64,000 nt of DNA from Dielma sp000508965 (GCA_000508965.1 BAHV02000010.1:248001-312000); one strand, 5' to 3'; shown: positions 51,729 through 59,879, counted from the stretch's first letter. Notes: generated by a model from the sequence alone, not told the origin. Translations and numbers: made by a program.

Positions 51729-51867
51729 AGAACATTCGTACAAGTTTGGCGACTCACGAATGTTCTACCACAAGAAAGACACTTCGTATGGCACTTCATA
51801 TTATATCACAATCTTTTGAATAATAAGATGTGAATTTATGTAAGTGCCTCTGCAAAAAAAGGAGGCA
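51729..51867 (+). promoter_or_regulatory. Leader RNA with RBS-sequestering alternative (copy B)
   Basis: AGAACATTCGT (51729-51739) pairs with ACGAATGTTCT (51756-51766). GGCACTT (51790-51796) pairs with AAGTGCC (51842-51848), enclosing an extra TCACAATCTT/AAGATGTGA stem. TGCCTC (51845-51850) can instead pair with GAGGCA (51862-51867) over the ribosome-binding site. Compared with copy A the first stem keeps pairing through two compensated changes. Confidence 0.55.
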
Positions 51868-51874
51868 TTTTTAT

Positions 51875-52069
51875 ATGCAAAGAAACATGGAAAACATAAT
51901 AAAGAAAACAAAAGGTAATATCAATGAAAGATTCGATATGCGGTTTGATGAAATGATTGATTTGCTAAAAACGAGAACAGGTGTCGTTTTAGCTTTTGAC
52001 TCGTTTGTTTTTGGTTATGCACAAGGCATGAAAGCAGCTAAATCAGAAATGAGAGGTAAGAACTTATGA
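51875..52069 (+). CDS. Hypothetical protein before the antirepressor (64 aa)
   Basis: 64 residues starting at the ATG of the third direct repeat. Helical, with RFDEMIDLLKTRTGVVLAFD and AQGMKAAKSEMRG. Not recognised. It overlaps the antirepressor start by four bases (ATGA), so the two are coupled and both would be under the leader's control. Confidence 0.6.
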   Translation: MQRNMENIIKKTKGNINERFDMRFDEMIDLLKTRTGVVLAFDSFVFGYAQGMKAAKSEMRGKNL

Positions 52070-52812
52070 GTAACCTCAAAACATTTATATTCAACCAAAA
52101 GGAAGTACGTACAACGCTTATTCATGATGAACCTTATTTTTGCCTTAAAGATGTATGTGAGATATTAGATATCAAGAATAGAAGTGACGTGGTTTCAAGG
52201 TTAAATGCAAAGGGGGTAGACAGTACCGACACCCTTACAAACGGTGGTATGCAGAAAGCGACATTCATTAACGAAAGTAACCTCTATAAAGTTATTTTCC
52301 AGAGCCGCAAGGAAGAAGCAGAACGCTTCACTGATTATGTAACAGGAACGATCCTGCCCTCAATCCGAAAGCACGGTGCCTATATGACGGGGCAAACGCT
52401 GGAAGAAGCACTCACTAACCCTGACTTCCTGATCAAACTGGCCACTGAGCTTAAAGCAGAGCAAGAGAAACGCAGGGAAATGGAATCACAAAATTCACGC
52501 CTGAAAGTTGATAATCAGATCATGCAGCCTAAGGCAGAATATTTTGACGAGCTGGTCGACCGCAATCTGCTAACCGGTATAAGGGAAACAGCTAAGGAGC
52601 TAAAAGTCAAAGAGAAAGAATTTGTTGCTTTCCTTCTTGATAAGAAATATCTTTTCCGAAATAAGAGAGGAAAACTAGAACCGTATGCTCAAAAAAATAC
52701 TGGTTTGTTTGAAGTAAAAGAATGTATGAACGAGAAAACGAACTGGAGCGGTACGCAGACTTTGATAACCCCAAAAGGCAGAGAAACCTTCAGAATCTTG
52801 TTAAGTGAATGA
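52066..52812 (+). CDS. Phage antirepressor (BRO-N and KilAC domains)
   Basis: 248 residues. The N-terminal BRO/P22-Ant-like domain (residues ~5-105) has PYFCLKDVCEILDIKNRSDV, ESNLYKVIFQSRKEEAERFT and the ending VTGTILPSIRKHGAYM. The C-terminal KilAC domain (~150-245) has TAKELKVKEKEFVAFLLDKK and GRETFRILL. Such antirepressors inactivate phage repressors to trigger or tune induction. It is the last gene before attR. Control by the hairpin leader upstream would couple it to the small regulators. Confidence 0.92.
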   Translation: MSNLKTFIFNQKEVRTTLIHDEPYFCLKDVCEILDIKNRSDVVSRLNAKGVDSTDTLTNGGMQKATFINESNLYKVIFQSRKEEAERFTDYVTGTILPSIRKHGAYMTGQTLEEALTNPDFLIKLATELKAEQEKRREMESQNSRLKVDNQIMQPKAEYFDELVDRNLLTGIRETAKELKVKEKEFVAFLLDKKYLFRNKRGKLEPYAQKNTGLFEVKECMNEKTNWSGTQTLITPKGRETFRILLSE

Positions 52813-52822
52813 TGTGAAATTA

Positions 52823-52856
52823 TGCTCATATTTAATCAATAATATGAGCATTTTCT
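52823..52856 (+). terminator. Terminator after the antirepressor
   Basis: TGCTCATATT (52823-52832) pairs with AATATGAGCA (52841-52850), followed by TTTTCT. Confidence 0.75.
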
Positions 52857-52927
52857 CAACTTGTTTATGCGTTTATTAACAATTTGAATAATATATAAAA
52901 ATATATTAAATATGTAATAATCGTGTC

Positions 52928-52987
52928 AAAAATAGCAATATAATGATAAATATAGCTATATATTTTTATAAATATTGCTATTTTTTT
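52928..52987. terminator. Strong bidirectional terminator beside attR
   Basis: AAAAATAGCAATAT (52928-52941) pairs perfectly with ATATTGCTATTTTT (52972-52985), flanked by A-runs and T-runs on either side. It would stop cotJ transcription entering the prophage and phage transcription leaving it. Confidence 0.7.
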
Positions 52988-53012
52988 ACTTCCACCATCA
53001 ATGCGCGCATTC
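52988..53012 (-). other. attR site
   Basis: The phage arm ACTTCCACCATCAATG (52988-53003, plus strand) is the inverted counterpart of the attL arm. The GAAT core is 53012-53009 on the minus strand. On the gene strand cotJC reads through to GAA-T and then meets a phage-supplied TGA at 52998-53000. Confidence 0.88.
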
Positions 53013-53204
53013 TTCAGTACCAATGTCAGTCAGCAGTGCTGCTACATTAGGATATGGCATTGCATATCGCTGATTCAGATAACGCAAAGATGCACCTAAT
53101 TCACCATCAGGTCCGCCAAGCTGCGAAATAATCATTTTTGCTAATTTAGGATCCGTATGCTTTATTTCAACCGGATACTGTAATCGTTTTTCATATCTCC
53201 ACAT
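53010..53204 (-). pseudogene. cotJC: 5' part of cotJC (spore-coat Mn-catalase-like protein), split by the prophage
   Basis: 65 codons from the ATG at 53204: WRYEKRLQYPVEIK, GGPDGELGASLRYLNQRYAM and TDIGTEE, the conserved start of CotJC with ligands Glu35 and Glu65. In the present state the frame gains Cys-Ala-His from phage DNA and stops, giving 68 residues. It thus keeps an E-x-x-H pattern but lacks most of the ferritin-like bundle. The rest is at 9449-9850. CotJC is a component of the spore coat made in the mother cell; in B. subtilis cotJABC is sigma-E dependent. One base separates it from the cotJB stop. Confidence 0.93.
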
Positions 53205-53205
53205 A

Positions 53206-53991
53206 TTACTCTTGTCCTTCCCATGGCCAAGGGCTCTGTGCCCATTCCCACTCATACTGATTTTCATTACCCTTATTGCTGATTGGTGCGCAATGTCTTT
53301 CATATAACGCCATACATTTATCTAATTCACATTTAATACGATGATAATATCTCAGTGCACGGCAGTCACATGGATGCATATCCAGATACAGAGTTACTTC
53401 CTGTAAGGCAAAATCTAAATGCTGAATCCGCTTTTTCAATTCACGGCAGCGGCGGCATTGTTCTTCAGAAGGCTTGCATCCGCAATCAGGGCGGTGTGGT
53501 CTGCGTACTTCATCATACCAAGTTGAGTCGCTGTCAGCAGCATCTACATCACAATTATATTCGTTATCACAGCTAGTTTGGCATCCGTTATTACAGCCGC
53601 AATTGTTGTTGCAGCCATTATTACAGCCACAGTTGCATCCACAATTATTATTGCAGCCACAGCCATTGTCACAAGGATCACAGCTGTTATCATTGCATCC
53701 GCAGCCACAGTTTGAGTCACAGCATTGGTTATTGCAAGGATCGCAGTCACAGCAAGGATCACAACACTGATTATTGCATGGATCACAATCACATCCACAG
53801 TTTGAGTCACAGCAATTATTACAGCCATCATCACATCCGCAGCCATAATCATCATTATGATAATCGCCGCAGCCGTTATTATAATCACAGCAGCCATTGT
53901 TATAGTCGCCGCCGTCACATCCGCAGCCCATCATACGATCATCCATCGTAAAATCAAACAAACGATCTTCTTTACAATTTCTATTTGCCAT
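53206..53991 (-). CDS. cotJB: CotJB with a large cysteine-rich N-terminal extension
   Basis: 261 residues. The last ~85 match CotJB: LKKRIQHLDFALQEVTLYLD, HPCDCRALRYY and NQYEWEWAQSPWPWEG. The first ~150 residues are not part of ordinary CotJB (about 90 residues): they are low-complexity Cys/Asn/Gly/Asp repeats such as CDPCNNQCCD (twice) and CGCNNNCGCNCGCNNGC. About 40 of the first 145 residues are cysteine, and about 49 overall. The extension could be crosslinked by disulphides in the coat, or bind metal. GGAGG precedes the ATG at 53991, inside cotJA. Open frames on the other strand through this region are by-products. Confidence 0.85.
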   Translation of the reverse strand: MANRNCKEDRLFDFTMDDRMMGCGCDGGDYNNGCCDYNNGCGDYHNDDYGCGCDDGCNNCCDSNCGCDCDPCNNQCCDPCCDCDPCNNQCCDSNCGCGCNDNSCDPCDNGCGCNNNCGCNCGCNNGCNNNCGCNNGCQTSCDNEYNCDVDAADSDSTWYDEVRRPHRPDCGCKPSEEQCRRCRELKKRIQHLDFALQEVTLYLDMHPCDCRALRYYHRIKCELDKCMALYERHCAPISNKGNENQYEWEWAQSPWPWEGQE

Positions 53992-54163
53992 TGCAGCCGC
54001 AGCCTCCAATCTTATAACCTTTAAATGGTTTATCCAAATCATTGAATAAAGTACCTCTCTGTAAAGCTACTTCGGACTTATAAATACGGCGCCAAGGTTG
54101 TTTTCTGACATAAGCCATTGCCATCGGACGTCCATCGCATACTCTACCTCGATAATTGTTCAT
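53981..54163 (-). CDS. cotJA: CotJA spore-coat-associated protein
   Basis: 60 residues from the ATG at 54163. VRKQPWRRIYKSEVALQRG followed by TLFNDLDKPFKGY matches CotJA. The start is chosen because AAGG lies 9 bases before it; an earlier ATG at 54172 abuts the site. First gene of the cotJABC operon and overlaps cotJB by 11 bases. A sigma-E-type promoter is expected upstream (54180-54270), but I could not define its boxes with confidence. Confidence 0.85.
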   Translation of the reverse strand: MNNYRGRVCDGRPMAMAYVRKQPWRRIYKSEVALQRGTLFNDLDKPFKGYKIGGCGCNGK

Positions 54164-54315
54164 AGTATTCATCCTTTCTGAGTCTAACCTCACTCTAACA
54201 TATGGAACTCTAAGTATTGCGAATGGGGAGATACCTATATTTATCAATTTTAAGTATTTTATTTAGATGAATTTTTGCTATAATTGTAACAAAAGTGAAG
54301 ACTTGGAGTGAGTGC

Positions 54316-55029
54316 ATGGAAAAGCGGAGTGAATTTATATCAGGGTTAAAAGATGGACTGCCTATCTGTCTGGGTTATATCTCAGTCTCCTTTGCCTTTG
54401 GGATGCTGGCACGTCAGAGCGGGATGCCAATTTGGACAGCGGTGCTGATGTCGATGAGCAATGTAACAAGTGCCGGACAGTTTGCCGGATTAACCTTAAT
54501 TTTAAATCAGGGGACTTACCTTGAGTTAGCTATGACGACGCTCATCATTAATCTTCGTTATTCATTAATGTCCTTGTCACTTACCCAAAAAATCGGTGAG
54601 CATATCAGTACCTGGAAACGGGCTGCCATATCGTTTGGTGTCACTGATGAACTATTTGCGGTCAGCATGCAGCGCCGGGCGACGCTGACACCTGCTTATT
54701 TTGCCGGCGTTATTCTAATTCCTTATCTTGGCTGGTCAGCGGGAACTTTTCTGGGGGCTTATGCCAGCAACATGATGAGTCCCGCATCATCCAGCGCGTT
54801 GGGTATTGCCATTTATGGTATGTTTTTAGCAATTATTATTCCGCCTTGTGCGAGCATGAAATCAATTCGGTATGTCTTGATTATTGCCATAGCCTTAAGC
54901 TTAGCCTTCCGCTTCCTGCCTTTCTTGAATCAGATTACCAGCGGCTGGGTGATCATCATCGTAACCCTAACCGCATCGGCATTGGCAGCGCTTCGTTATC
55001 CGATCAGTCAGGAGGAATCTCATGAATAG
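54316..55029 (+). CDS. azlC: AzlC-family branched-chain amino acid exporter, large subunit
   Basis: 237 residues with about six membrane helices. LKDGLPICLGYISVSFAFGM near the start and INLRYSLMSLSLTQKI near 85 are family hallmarks. AzlC with AzlD exports branched-chain amino acids and analogues. The ATG at 54316 follows GGAGTGA. It overlaps azlD by 8 bases. Confidence 0.92.
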   Translation: MEKRSEFISGLKDGLPICLGYISVSFAFGMLARQSGMPIWTAVLMSMSNVTSAGQFAGLTLILNQGTYLELAMTTLIINLRYSLMSLSLTQKIGEHISTWKRAAISFGVTDELFAVSMQRRATLTPAYFAGVILIPYLGWSAGTFLGAYASNMMSPASSSALGIAIYGMFLAIIIPPCASMKSIRYVLIIAIALSLAFRFLPFLNQITSGWVIIIVTLTASALAALRYPISQEESHE

Positions 55030-55330
55030 AATTCTAATAAGTATCGCCATCATGGCAGTTACAACATATCTGATTCGTATGCTGCCGATGGTCTTATGTA
55101 GAAAAAAGATTGAAAATCAATTCATTCAGTCTTTTTTGTATTATGTGCCTTATGCAGTTTTAGCGGCGATGACATTTCCGGATATTTTCACTTCTACCCG
55201 CTCCTTAGCATCGGCAAGCGCCGGCTGTCTGGCGGCATTATGGCTTGCGTTTAAAAAGCGCGGCCTGCTGATCGTTGCGCTTGGTGCGGTTATAACTGTA
55301 TATCTTGCTGAGTGGCTGATAGGAATTTAA
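55022..55330 (+). CDS. azlD: AzlD-family branched-chain amino acid exporter, small subunit
   Basis: 102 residues, four hydrophobic helices; TTYLIRMLPMVLCRKKI near the start and YYVPYAVLAAMTFPDIF near 40 are conserved in AzlD. It forms the exporter with AzlC. AGGAGG precedes the ATG. A 10-bp AT-rich inverted repeat (55326-55353) overlaps its stop and may be a weak terminator. Confidence 0.92.
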   Translation: MNRILISIAIMAVTTYLIRMLPMVLCRKKIENQFIQSFLYYVPYAVLAAMTFPDIFTSTRSLASASAGCLAALWLAFKKRGLLIVALGAVITVYLAEWLIGI

Positions 55331-55385
55331 AGAAACAAGCGCATTTCTTTAAAATATTGTATAATACTATAAAGGGGAGATTTAT

Positions 55386-55793
55386 ATGCAGCGTTTCAAA
55401 ATGAATGATGAAATTAATTTTGATGAAATTGTTGATTTATATAAAATGTCAGGCTGGCAGGAATACTGCAAAAATCTTGAAAATCTGCGTTTTAGTTTTA
55501 ATAATTCACAGGTTAAACTGGCGGTTTATCAGGATCATCAGTGTGTGGGTTTCCTGCGGGCGTTAACTGATTACACGTCGATCTTTTTGATTCAGGATCT
55601 CTTGGTGCATCCGCTGTATCAAAACCGTGGCATCGGTTCTCAGCTGTTAGCTAAAATCGATGAAATGTATCCGCGGATTCGTCAGAAACAGCTGCTTTGT
55701 GATGCGGTAATGGAACTGAAAAAATTCTATGAAAAGAATGGCTATGTGGAAGTGGGCAGTTATAATATGTGCAGTTACATAAAGCTTAAATAA
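55386..55793 (+). CDS. GNAT-family N-acetyltransferase
   Basis: 135 residues. VHPLYQNRGIGSQLLAKID is motif A, with the acetyl-CoA pyrophosphate-binding R-G-I-G-S turn. The end EKNGYVEVGSYNMC is typical. Substrate unknown. Preceded by TATAAT (a likely -10) and AGGGGAG. Confidence 0.9.
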   Translation: MQRFKMNDEINFDEIVDLYKMSGWQEYCKNLENLRFSFNNSQVKLAVYQDHQCVGFLRALTDYTSIFLIQDLLVHPLYQNRGIGSQLLAKIDEMYPRIRQKQLLCDAVMELKKFYEKNGYVEVGSYNMCSYIKLK

Positions 55794-55832
55794 ATAAAGC
55801 TGAATGGAACCAATGATTGGAGGCAGATCATT

Positions 55833-56537
55833 ATGGGGTCATTTATTGAATTTAAGGATGTAAAGAAAATTTATAAGATGGGTGAGGTTGAAATTCCAGC
55901 CCTTGCCGGTGTTGATTTTCAGATTAAAAAAGGTGAATTTGTTGTTATTGCCGGTGCCAGCGGGGCTGGTAAATCGACAATTTTGAATATTTTAGGCGGT
56001 ATGGATTCACCTACAAGCGGTGAAATCATCGTTGATGGTGCAAAAATCAGTGATTTTAACGCGAAAGAATTAACGGCCTATCGACGCTATGACATCGGTT
56101 TTGTGTTCCAATTTTATAATTTGGTACAAAATCTGACGGTTGTTGAGAATGTGGAGTTAGCTACGGAAATCTGCCATGATCCGCTGGATGTATTAGAAAC
56201 GGTTACCAATGTGGGTTTGTTTGACCGCCGTGATAATTTTCCGGCTCAGCTTTCCGGCGGTGAACAGCAGCGTGTTGCGATTGCCCGTGCTTTAGCGAAG
56301 AATCCGAAGCTTTTGCTTTGTGATGAGCCTACCGGCGCGCTTGATTATAATACAGGCAAAGCTATTTTAAAGCTGCTTCAGGATACGTGCAGGCAGCAGA
56401 ATATGACTGTTATTGTTATTACTCATAACTTGGCTCTCGCGCCGATGGGAGATAAAGTGATACGAGTAAAGAACGGCCGTATCGCATCAATTACGGAAAA
56501 TGAAACGCCGACACCGGTAGAAAGCATAGAGTGGTAA
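55833..56537 (+). CDS. ABC transporter ATPase (MacB/LolD type)
   Basis: 234 residues. Walker A GASGAGKST (~39-47), signature LSGGEQQRVAIARAL, Walker B LLLCDEPTGALD and the H-loop VITHN are intact. It pairs with the FtsX-like permease that follows three bases later. Such pairs in Bacillota drive mechanical work on lipoproteins, peptides or antibiotics rather than classic import. Confidence 0.93.
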   Translation: MGSFIEFKDVKKIYKMGEVEIPALAGVDFQIKKGEFVVIAGASGAGKSTILNILGGMDSPTSGEIIVDGAKISDFNAKELTAYRRYDIGFVFQFYNLVQNLTVVENVELATEICHDPLDVLETVTNVGLFDRRDNFPAQLSGGEQQRVAIARALAKNPKLLLCDEPTGALDYNTGKAILKLLQDTCRQQNMTVIVITHNLALAPMGDKVIRVKNGRIASITENETPTPVESIEW

Positions 56538-56540
56538 ACA

Positions 56541-59500
56541 ATGAGGATGCTGATTAAGGATACGCTAAGAGAAATTCGCAAGAGCCTTGGCCGTTTCTTT
56601 TCAATCTTTGCCATAGTTGCCATCGGTGTTGCTTTTTTTGCTGGTGTTAAAGCAAGTGCCCCAATCATGAAGAGTACCGCCGACAGTTATTTTGATGACT
56701 ATAATTTAATGGATATCCGTCTTTTGTCAACCTTGGGTTTTACCGAAGATGATGTCAAGGAAATACGCGCAATCCCCGGAGTAAAGGGACTTTTTGCCAC
56801 CCATACACTGGATGTATTAGTTAAACAGAATACTCAGGAGTATGTGATGAAGGTATTGACGCTGCCGGATAATCTCGATCCTAATAATCCTGATTATATG
56901 AATCAGGCAGTATTGATTGAAGGCAGACTTCCTGAAAATGAAAATGAGTGTGTGATCGAGGCGGGTAAGATTTCGCATTTTGATGCCGATATCGGCACGG
57001 TGCTGACTTTAAACAGCGGCACTGATGATGAATTGTCAGATGTATTAAAGACTACGGAATTTACGGTTGTAGGTAAAGTGAATAATCCTTATTATCTCTC
57101 TTATCAAAAAGGCAGCTCCAATATTGGCAGCGGTTCGATTTCAGGCTATTTAATGATACCGGAAAGTGCTTTTGATCAGGATATTTATACGGATATTTAC
57201 TTAACGATTGATAATGTTAAGGAATTAAATTCTTATGATGATAATTATTTTGATGTGATTGATCCCATTACCGATCAGTTGGAAGCATTGGGCAAGGTTC
57301 GTTCCAAGATTCGCAGCGAAGATGTGAAAAACAGTGCTTATCATGCCTATGTGGATGGCTGGAATGCTTTTTATACTTCCAAGAATGAGGCTGATCAGCA
57401 GTTAGCTGAGGCACAGAAGACCTTAGACCGCAGCTTTGTGGATCTGATGCAGGGCAGTGCGGATCTTGATCAGCAGAAACGTGATTTTGATCTTCAGATC
57501 GCCGATGCTAAGCGGCAGCTTCGAGATGGCCGCATGCAGATTGCGAATGCCTGGAGCACATACGATCAGCAGGTGCTGGCTTTTGAAAAACAGAAAAGTG
57601 AGGCACTGGCTCAAATTCAGGATGCGTTGGATCAGGTTGATGAGGCCAAGGCTAAACGTCAGGAATTAGTAGGAAATCAGGAGCAGCTGAAACTAGCTTT
57701 AAGTAATCCGGCCATGTCAGAGGTTGAAAAACAGATGGCGATGGCACAGTTAGAGCAGGTGGAAGCGGGAATCGCGGAAATTGATGAATCATTAGCGGAT
57801 TTAGAAATTCCGGTCGATGAAGTTATGAGCCAGCTGAATGAAGGGGAGCAGCAGCTGCTGGCTGGCAAGGCCGAGATTCAGCAGAATGAAGCGGCTTTGG
57901 ATCAAACGGAAAAGGAGTTGAATAAACAGATTGATGACGCGAATCAGCAGTTTAGGGATGCTCAGCAAACCCTAGATGATGGCTGGGCAGCTTATGATAA
58001 AGGTGTCGATGAACTGGCGAAAAACCGCCGCATCACTGATGAACAGCTGTTGGATGCGATGGAAGAATTGGAAAATGCGGAGGCGGATATCCTTGGAATT
58101 GAAGACTGTGAGTGGTTTGTGCTGGATCGTGAATCTCATTATTCTTATATGGATTATGGCTCAGCGGCAGATCGAATGGGCGCTATTGCCGAGGTTTTTC
58201 CGTTATTCTTCTTCTTAGTGGCAGCGTTAATCTGTTTGACTACGATGACCCGTATGGTTGATGAGCAGCGGGGAACAATTGGAACGTTAAAGGCACTTGG
58301 TTACAGCAAAGTGAAAATAGCGGCTAAATATCTCTGTTATGCTTTCTTATCTAGCTTTGGCGGCAGCATTGTCGGCGTATTAATTGGTTTTGCGGTTTTC
58401 CCTACGGTTATTTATACGGCATGGAACATCATGTATGAATTGCCGCCGGTACAATTGCAGTTTATTCCATCCTTTGCCTTGCAGGCATCGTTAGCGGCAA
58501 TTATGATCACCTTGGGAGCGACAATTGCGGCCGTGTATAAAGAATTGATGGAGACACCGGCTTTATTGATGCGGCCTAAAGCACCGAAAAACGGAAAGCG
58601 GGTTTTCCTTGAACGCATTCCTTTGATCTGGAAGCATCTTTCTTTCTCCAAAAAGGTTACGGTGCGTAACCTGATTCGTTATAAGAAGCGTTTCTTTATG
58701 ACGGTCATTGGAATCTCAGGCTGTACGGCGTTGTTAGTAGCCGGCTTTGGCATTCAGGATTCAATCGGTGATATCGTTCCGAAACAGTTTGAAGAAATAC
58801 AGAATTATCAAGTTAACATTGAATTTGAAAAGAATTTAAATGTGGTTGAAAAGGAAGATATTATGAAAACCGTTGAACAATTCAGCCATGTGAACGATAC
58901 GATGGAAATTGCCCAATATAACGGTACTATTGATGTCAAAGGTAAGGAACAAAGCGTTACGATCATTGTTCCTACCGATGTTGACAGGTTTAAAGAATTT
59001 GTCAGCCTGCGTACAAGACGGAGTCATACACCTGTTGAAATTACGGATGATGGAGCAGTTATCAGTGAAAAGCTGGCCAATGATTTAGGTGTGGGCATTG
59101 GCGATTTGATTGAATGTGAAAACAGTGATGATCTTGTCAAGAAAATAAAAGTTGTCGGTATCGTAGAGAATTATGTCGGTCACTATCTTTATATGTCTGA
59201 GGCCGGTTATAAAGCAACCTATGGGTTTACCAGCAAGGCTACCAATCTGTTTGTGAAAACGGACAGCACGGAAAGTCAGGTTGAAGAAAATCTCGGTAAT
59301 CATATCACTAAAATTGATGGAGTATCGAGTGTAGTATTCTATTCCGGTACGGCTGATTCTTTTGCGGATACAATAAAGAGTCTTGGCTTTGTTGTTGTCG
59401 TGCTGGTCATTTCAGCGGCATTATTGGCCTTCGTTGTGCTTTACAATTTAACGAATGTAAATATTTCTGAACGGATCCGGGAAATCGCGACGATTAAAGT

Positions 59501-59783
59501 TTTGGGCTTCTACGATAATGAAGTATCCACCTATGTATTCCGTGAAAATTTGATTTTGAGTTTTATCGGCGCAATAGCCGGGTTAGTGCTGGGTACCTTG
59601 CTGCATCGCTTGATCATGAGTATTGCGGAACTGGATTCAGTCATGTTTGGCCGAACGATTCTGCTTCAGTCTTATGTTCTTTCAGTAATTATCACGATGT
59701 TCTTCTCATGGCTGGTTGCGAAAGTCATGCATCATAAACTGAAAACAATACCGATGGTAGAATCATTGAAATCAGTTGAATAA
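56541..59783 (+). CDS. Large FtsX-like ABC permease
   Basis: 1080 residues. A membrane helix near the N-terminus, an extracellular domain, a long coiled coil (~280-480, rich in Gln/Ala/Glu heptads), a first FtsX core (helices around 555-700), a second extracellular domain and a second FtsX core (~960-1070). This four-plus-four helix layout with an extracellular coiled coil is common in Bacillota. It works with the ATPase encoded just before. Function (peptide sensing, detoxification or wall hydrolase control) is undetermined. Confidence 0.9.
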   Translation: MRMLIKDTLREIRKSLGRFFSIFAIVAIGVAFFAGVKASAPIMKSTADSYFDDYNLMDIRLLSTLGFTEDDVKEIRAIPGVKGLFATHTLDVLVKQNTQEYVMKVLTLPDNLDPNNPDYMNQAVLIEGRLPENENECVIEAGKISHFDADIGTVLTLNSGTDDELSDVLKTTEFTVVGKVNNPYYLSYQKGSSNIGSGSISGYLMIPESAFDQDIYTDIYLTIDNVKELNSYDDNYFDVIDPITDQLEALGKVRSKIRSEDVKNSAYHAYVDGWNAFYTSKNEADQQLAEAQKTLDRSFVDLMQGSADLDQQKRDFDLQIADAKRQLRDGRMQIANAWSTYDQQVLAFEKQKSEALAQIQDALDQVDEAKAKRQELVGNQEQLKLALSNPAMSEVEKQMAMAQLEQVEAGIAEIDESLADLEIPVDEVMSQLNEGEQQLLAGKAEIQQNEAALDQTEKELNKQIDDANQQFRDAQQTLDDGWAAYDKGVDELAKNRRITDEQLLDAMEELENAEADILGIEDCEWFVLDRESHYSYMDYGSAADRMGAIAEVFPLFFFLVAALICLTTMTRMVDEQRGTIGTLKALGYSKVKIAAKYLCYAFLSSFGGSIVGVLIGFAVFPTVIYTAWNIMYELPPVQLQFIPSFALQASLAAIMITLGATIAAVYKELMETPALLMRPKAPKNGKRVFLERIPLIWKHLSFSKKVTVRNLIRYKKRFFMTVIGISGCTALLVAGFGIQDSIGDIVPKQFEEIQNYQVNIEFEKNLNVVEKEDIMKTVEQFSHVNDTMEIAQYNGTIDVKGKEQSVTIIVPTDVDRFKEFVSLRTRRSHTPVEITDDGAVISEKLANDLGVGIGDLIECENSDDLVKKIKVVGIVENYVGHYLYMSEAGYKATYGFTSKATNLFVKTDSTESQVEENLGNHITKIDGVSSVVFYSGTADSFADTIKSLGFVVVVLVISAALLAFVVLYNLTNVNISERIREIATIKVLGFYDNEVSTYVFRENLILSFIGAIAGLVLGTLLHRLIMSIAELDSVMFGRTILLQSYVLSVIITMFFSWLVAKVMHHKLKTIPMVESLKSVE

Positions 59784-59813
59784 ATGAAAGACGGGCAGCC
59801 GTCTTTCATTTCT
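59784..59813 (+). terminator. Terminator after the permease gene
   Basis: ATGAAAGACGG and CCGTCTTTCAT (59784-59809) form an 11-bp stem with a GCAG loop, followed by TTCTTT. Confidence 0.8.
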
Positions 59814-59879
59814 TTAGGCATCAAAATGTTAACTTCATGCTAACTATGATACACTTTGCTTAAACAAGGAGGAAAGGCA

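Larger units (their letters stand above)
9850..53012. mobile_element. 43.2-kb siphovirus-like prophage inserted in cotJC
   Basis: The element runs from the GAAT core at 9850-9853 to the one at 53009-53012 (both read on the minus strand). It carries a large serine integrase, lysogeny genes, recombination and replication genes, terminase, portal, capsid, tape measure (969 aa, implying a long non-contractile tail), fibres, holin, endolysin and antirepressor, in the usual order for siphoviruses of Bacillota. No structural gene is obviously broken, so it may be inducible. The two cotJC fragments outside the cores are collinear and complementary. Confidence 0.95.

Noticed and set aside
53474..53951. 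Long open frames on both strands across the cysteine-rich part of cotJB, with Gln/His/Leu- or Ile/Ala-rich products
   Set aside because: They are by-products of the low-complexity codon repeats; the frame with ribosome-binding site, operon overlaps and the conserved CotJB domain is the real one.
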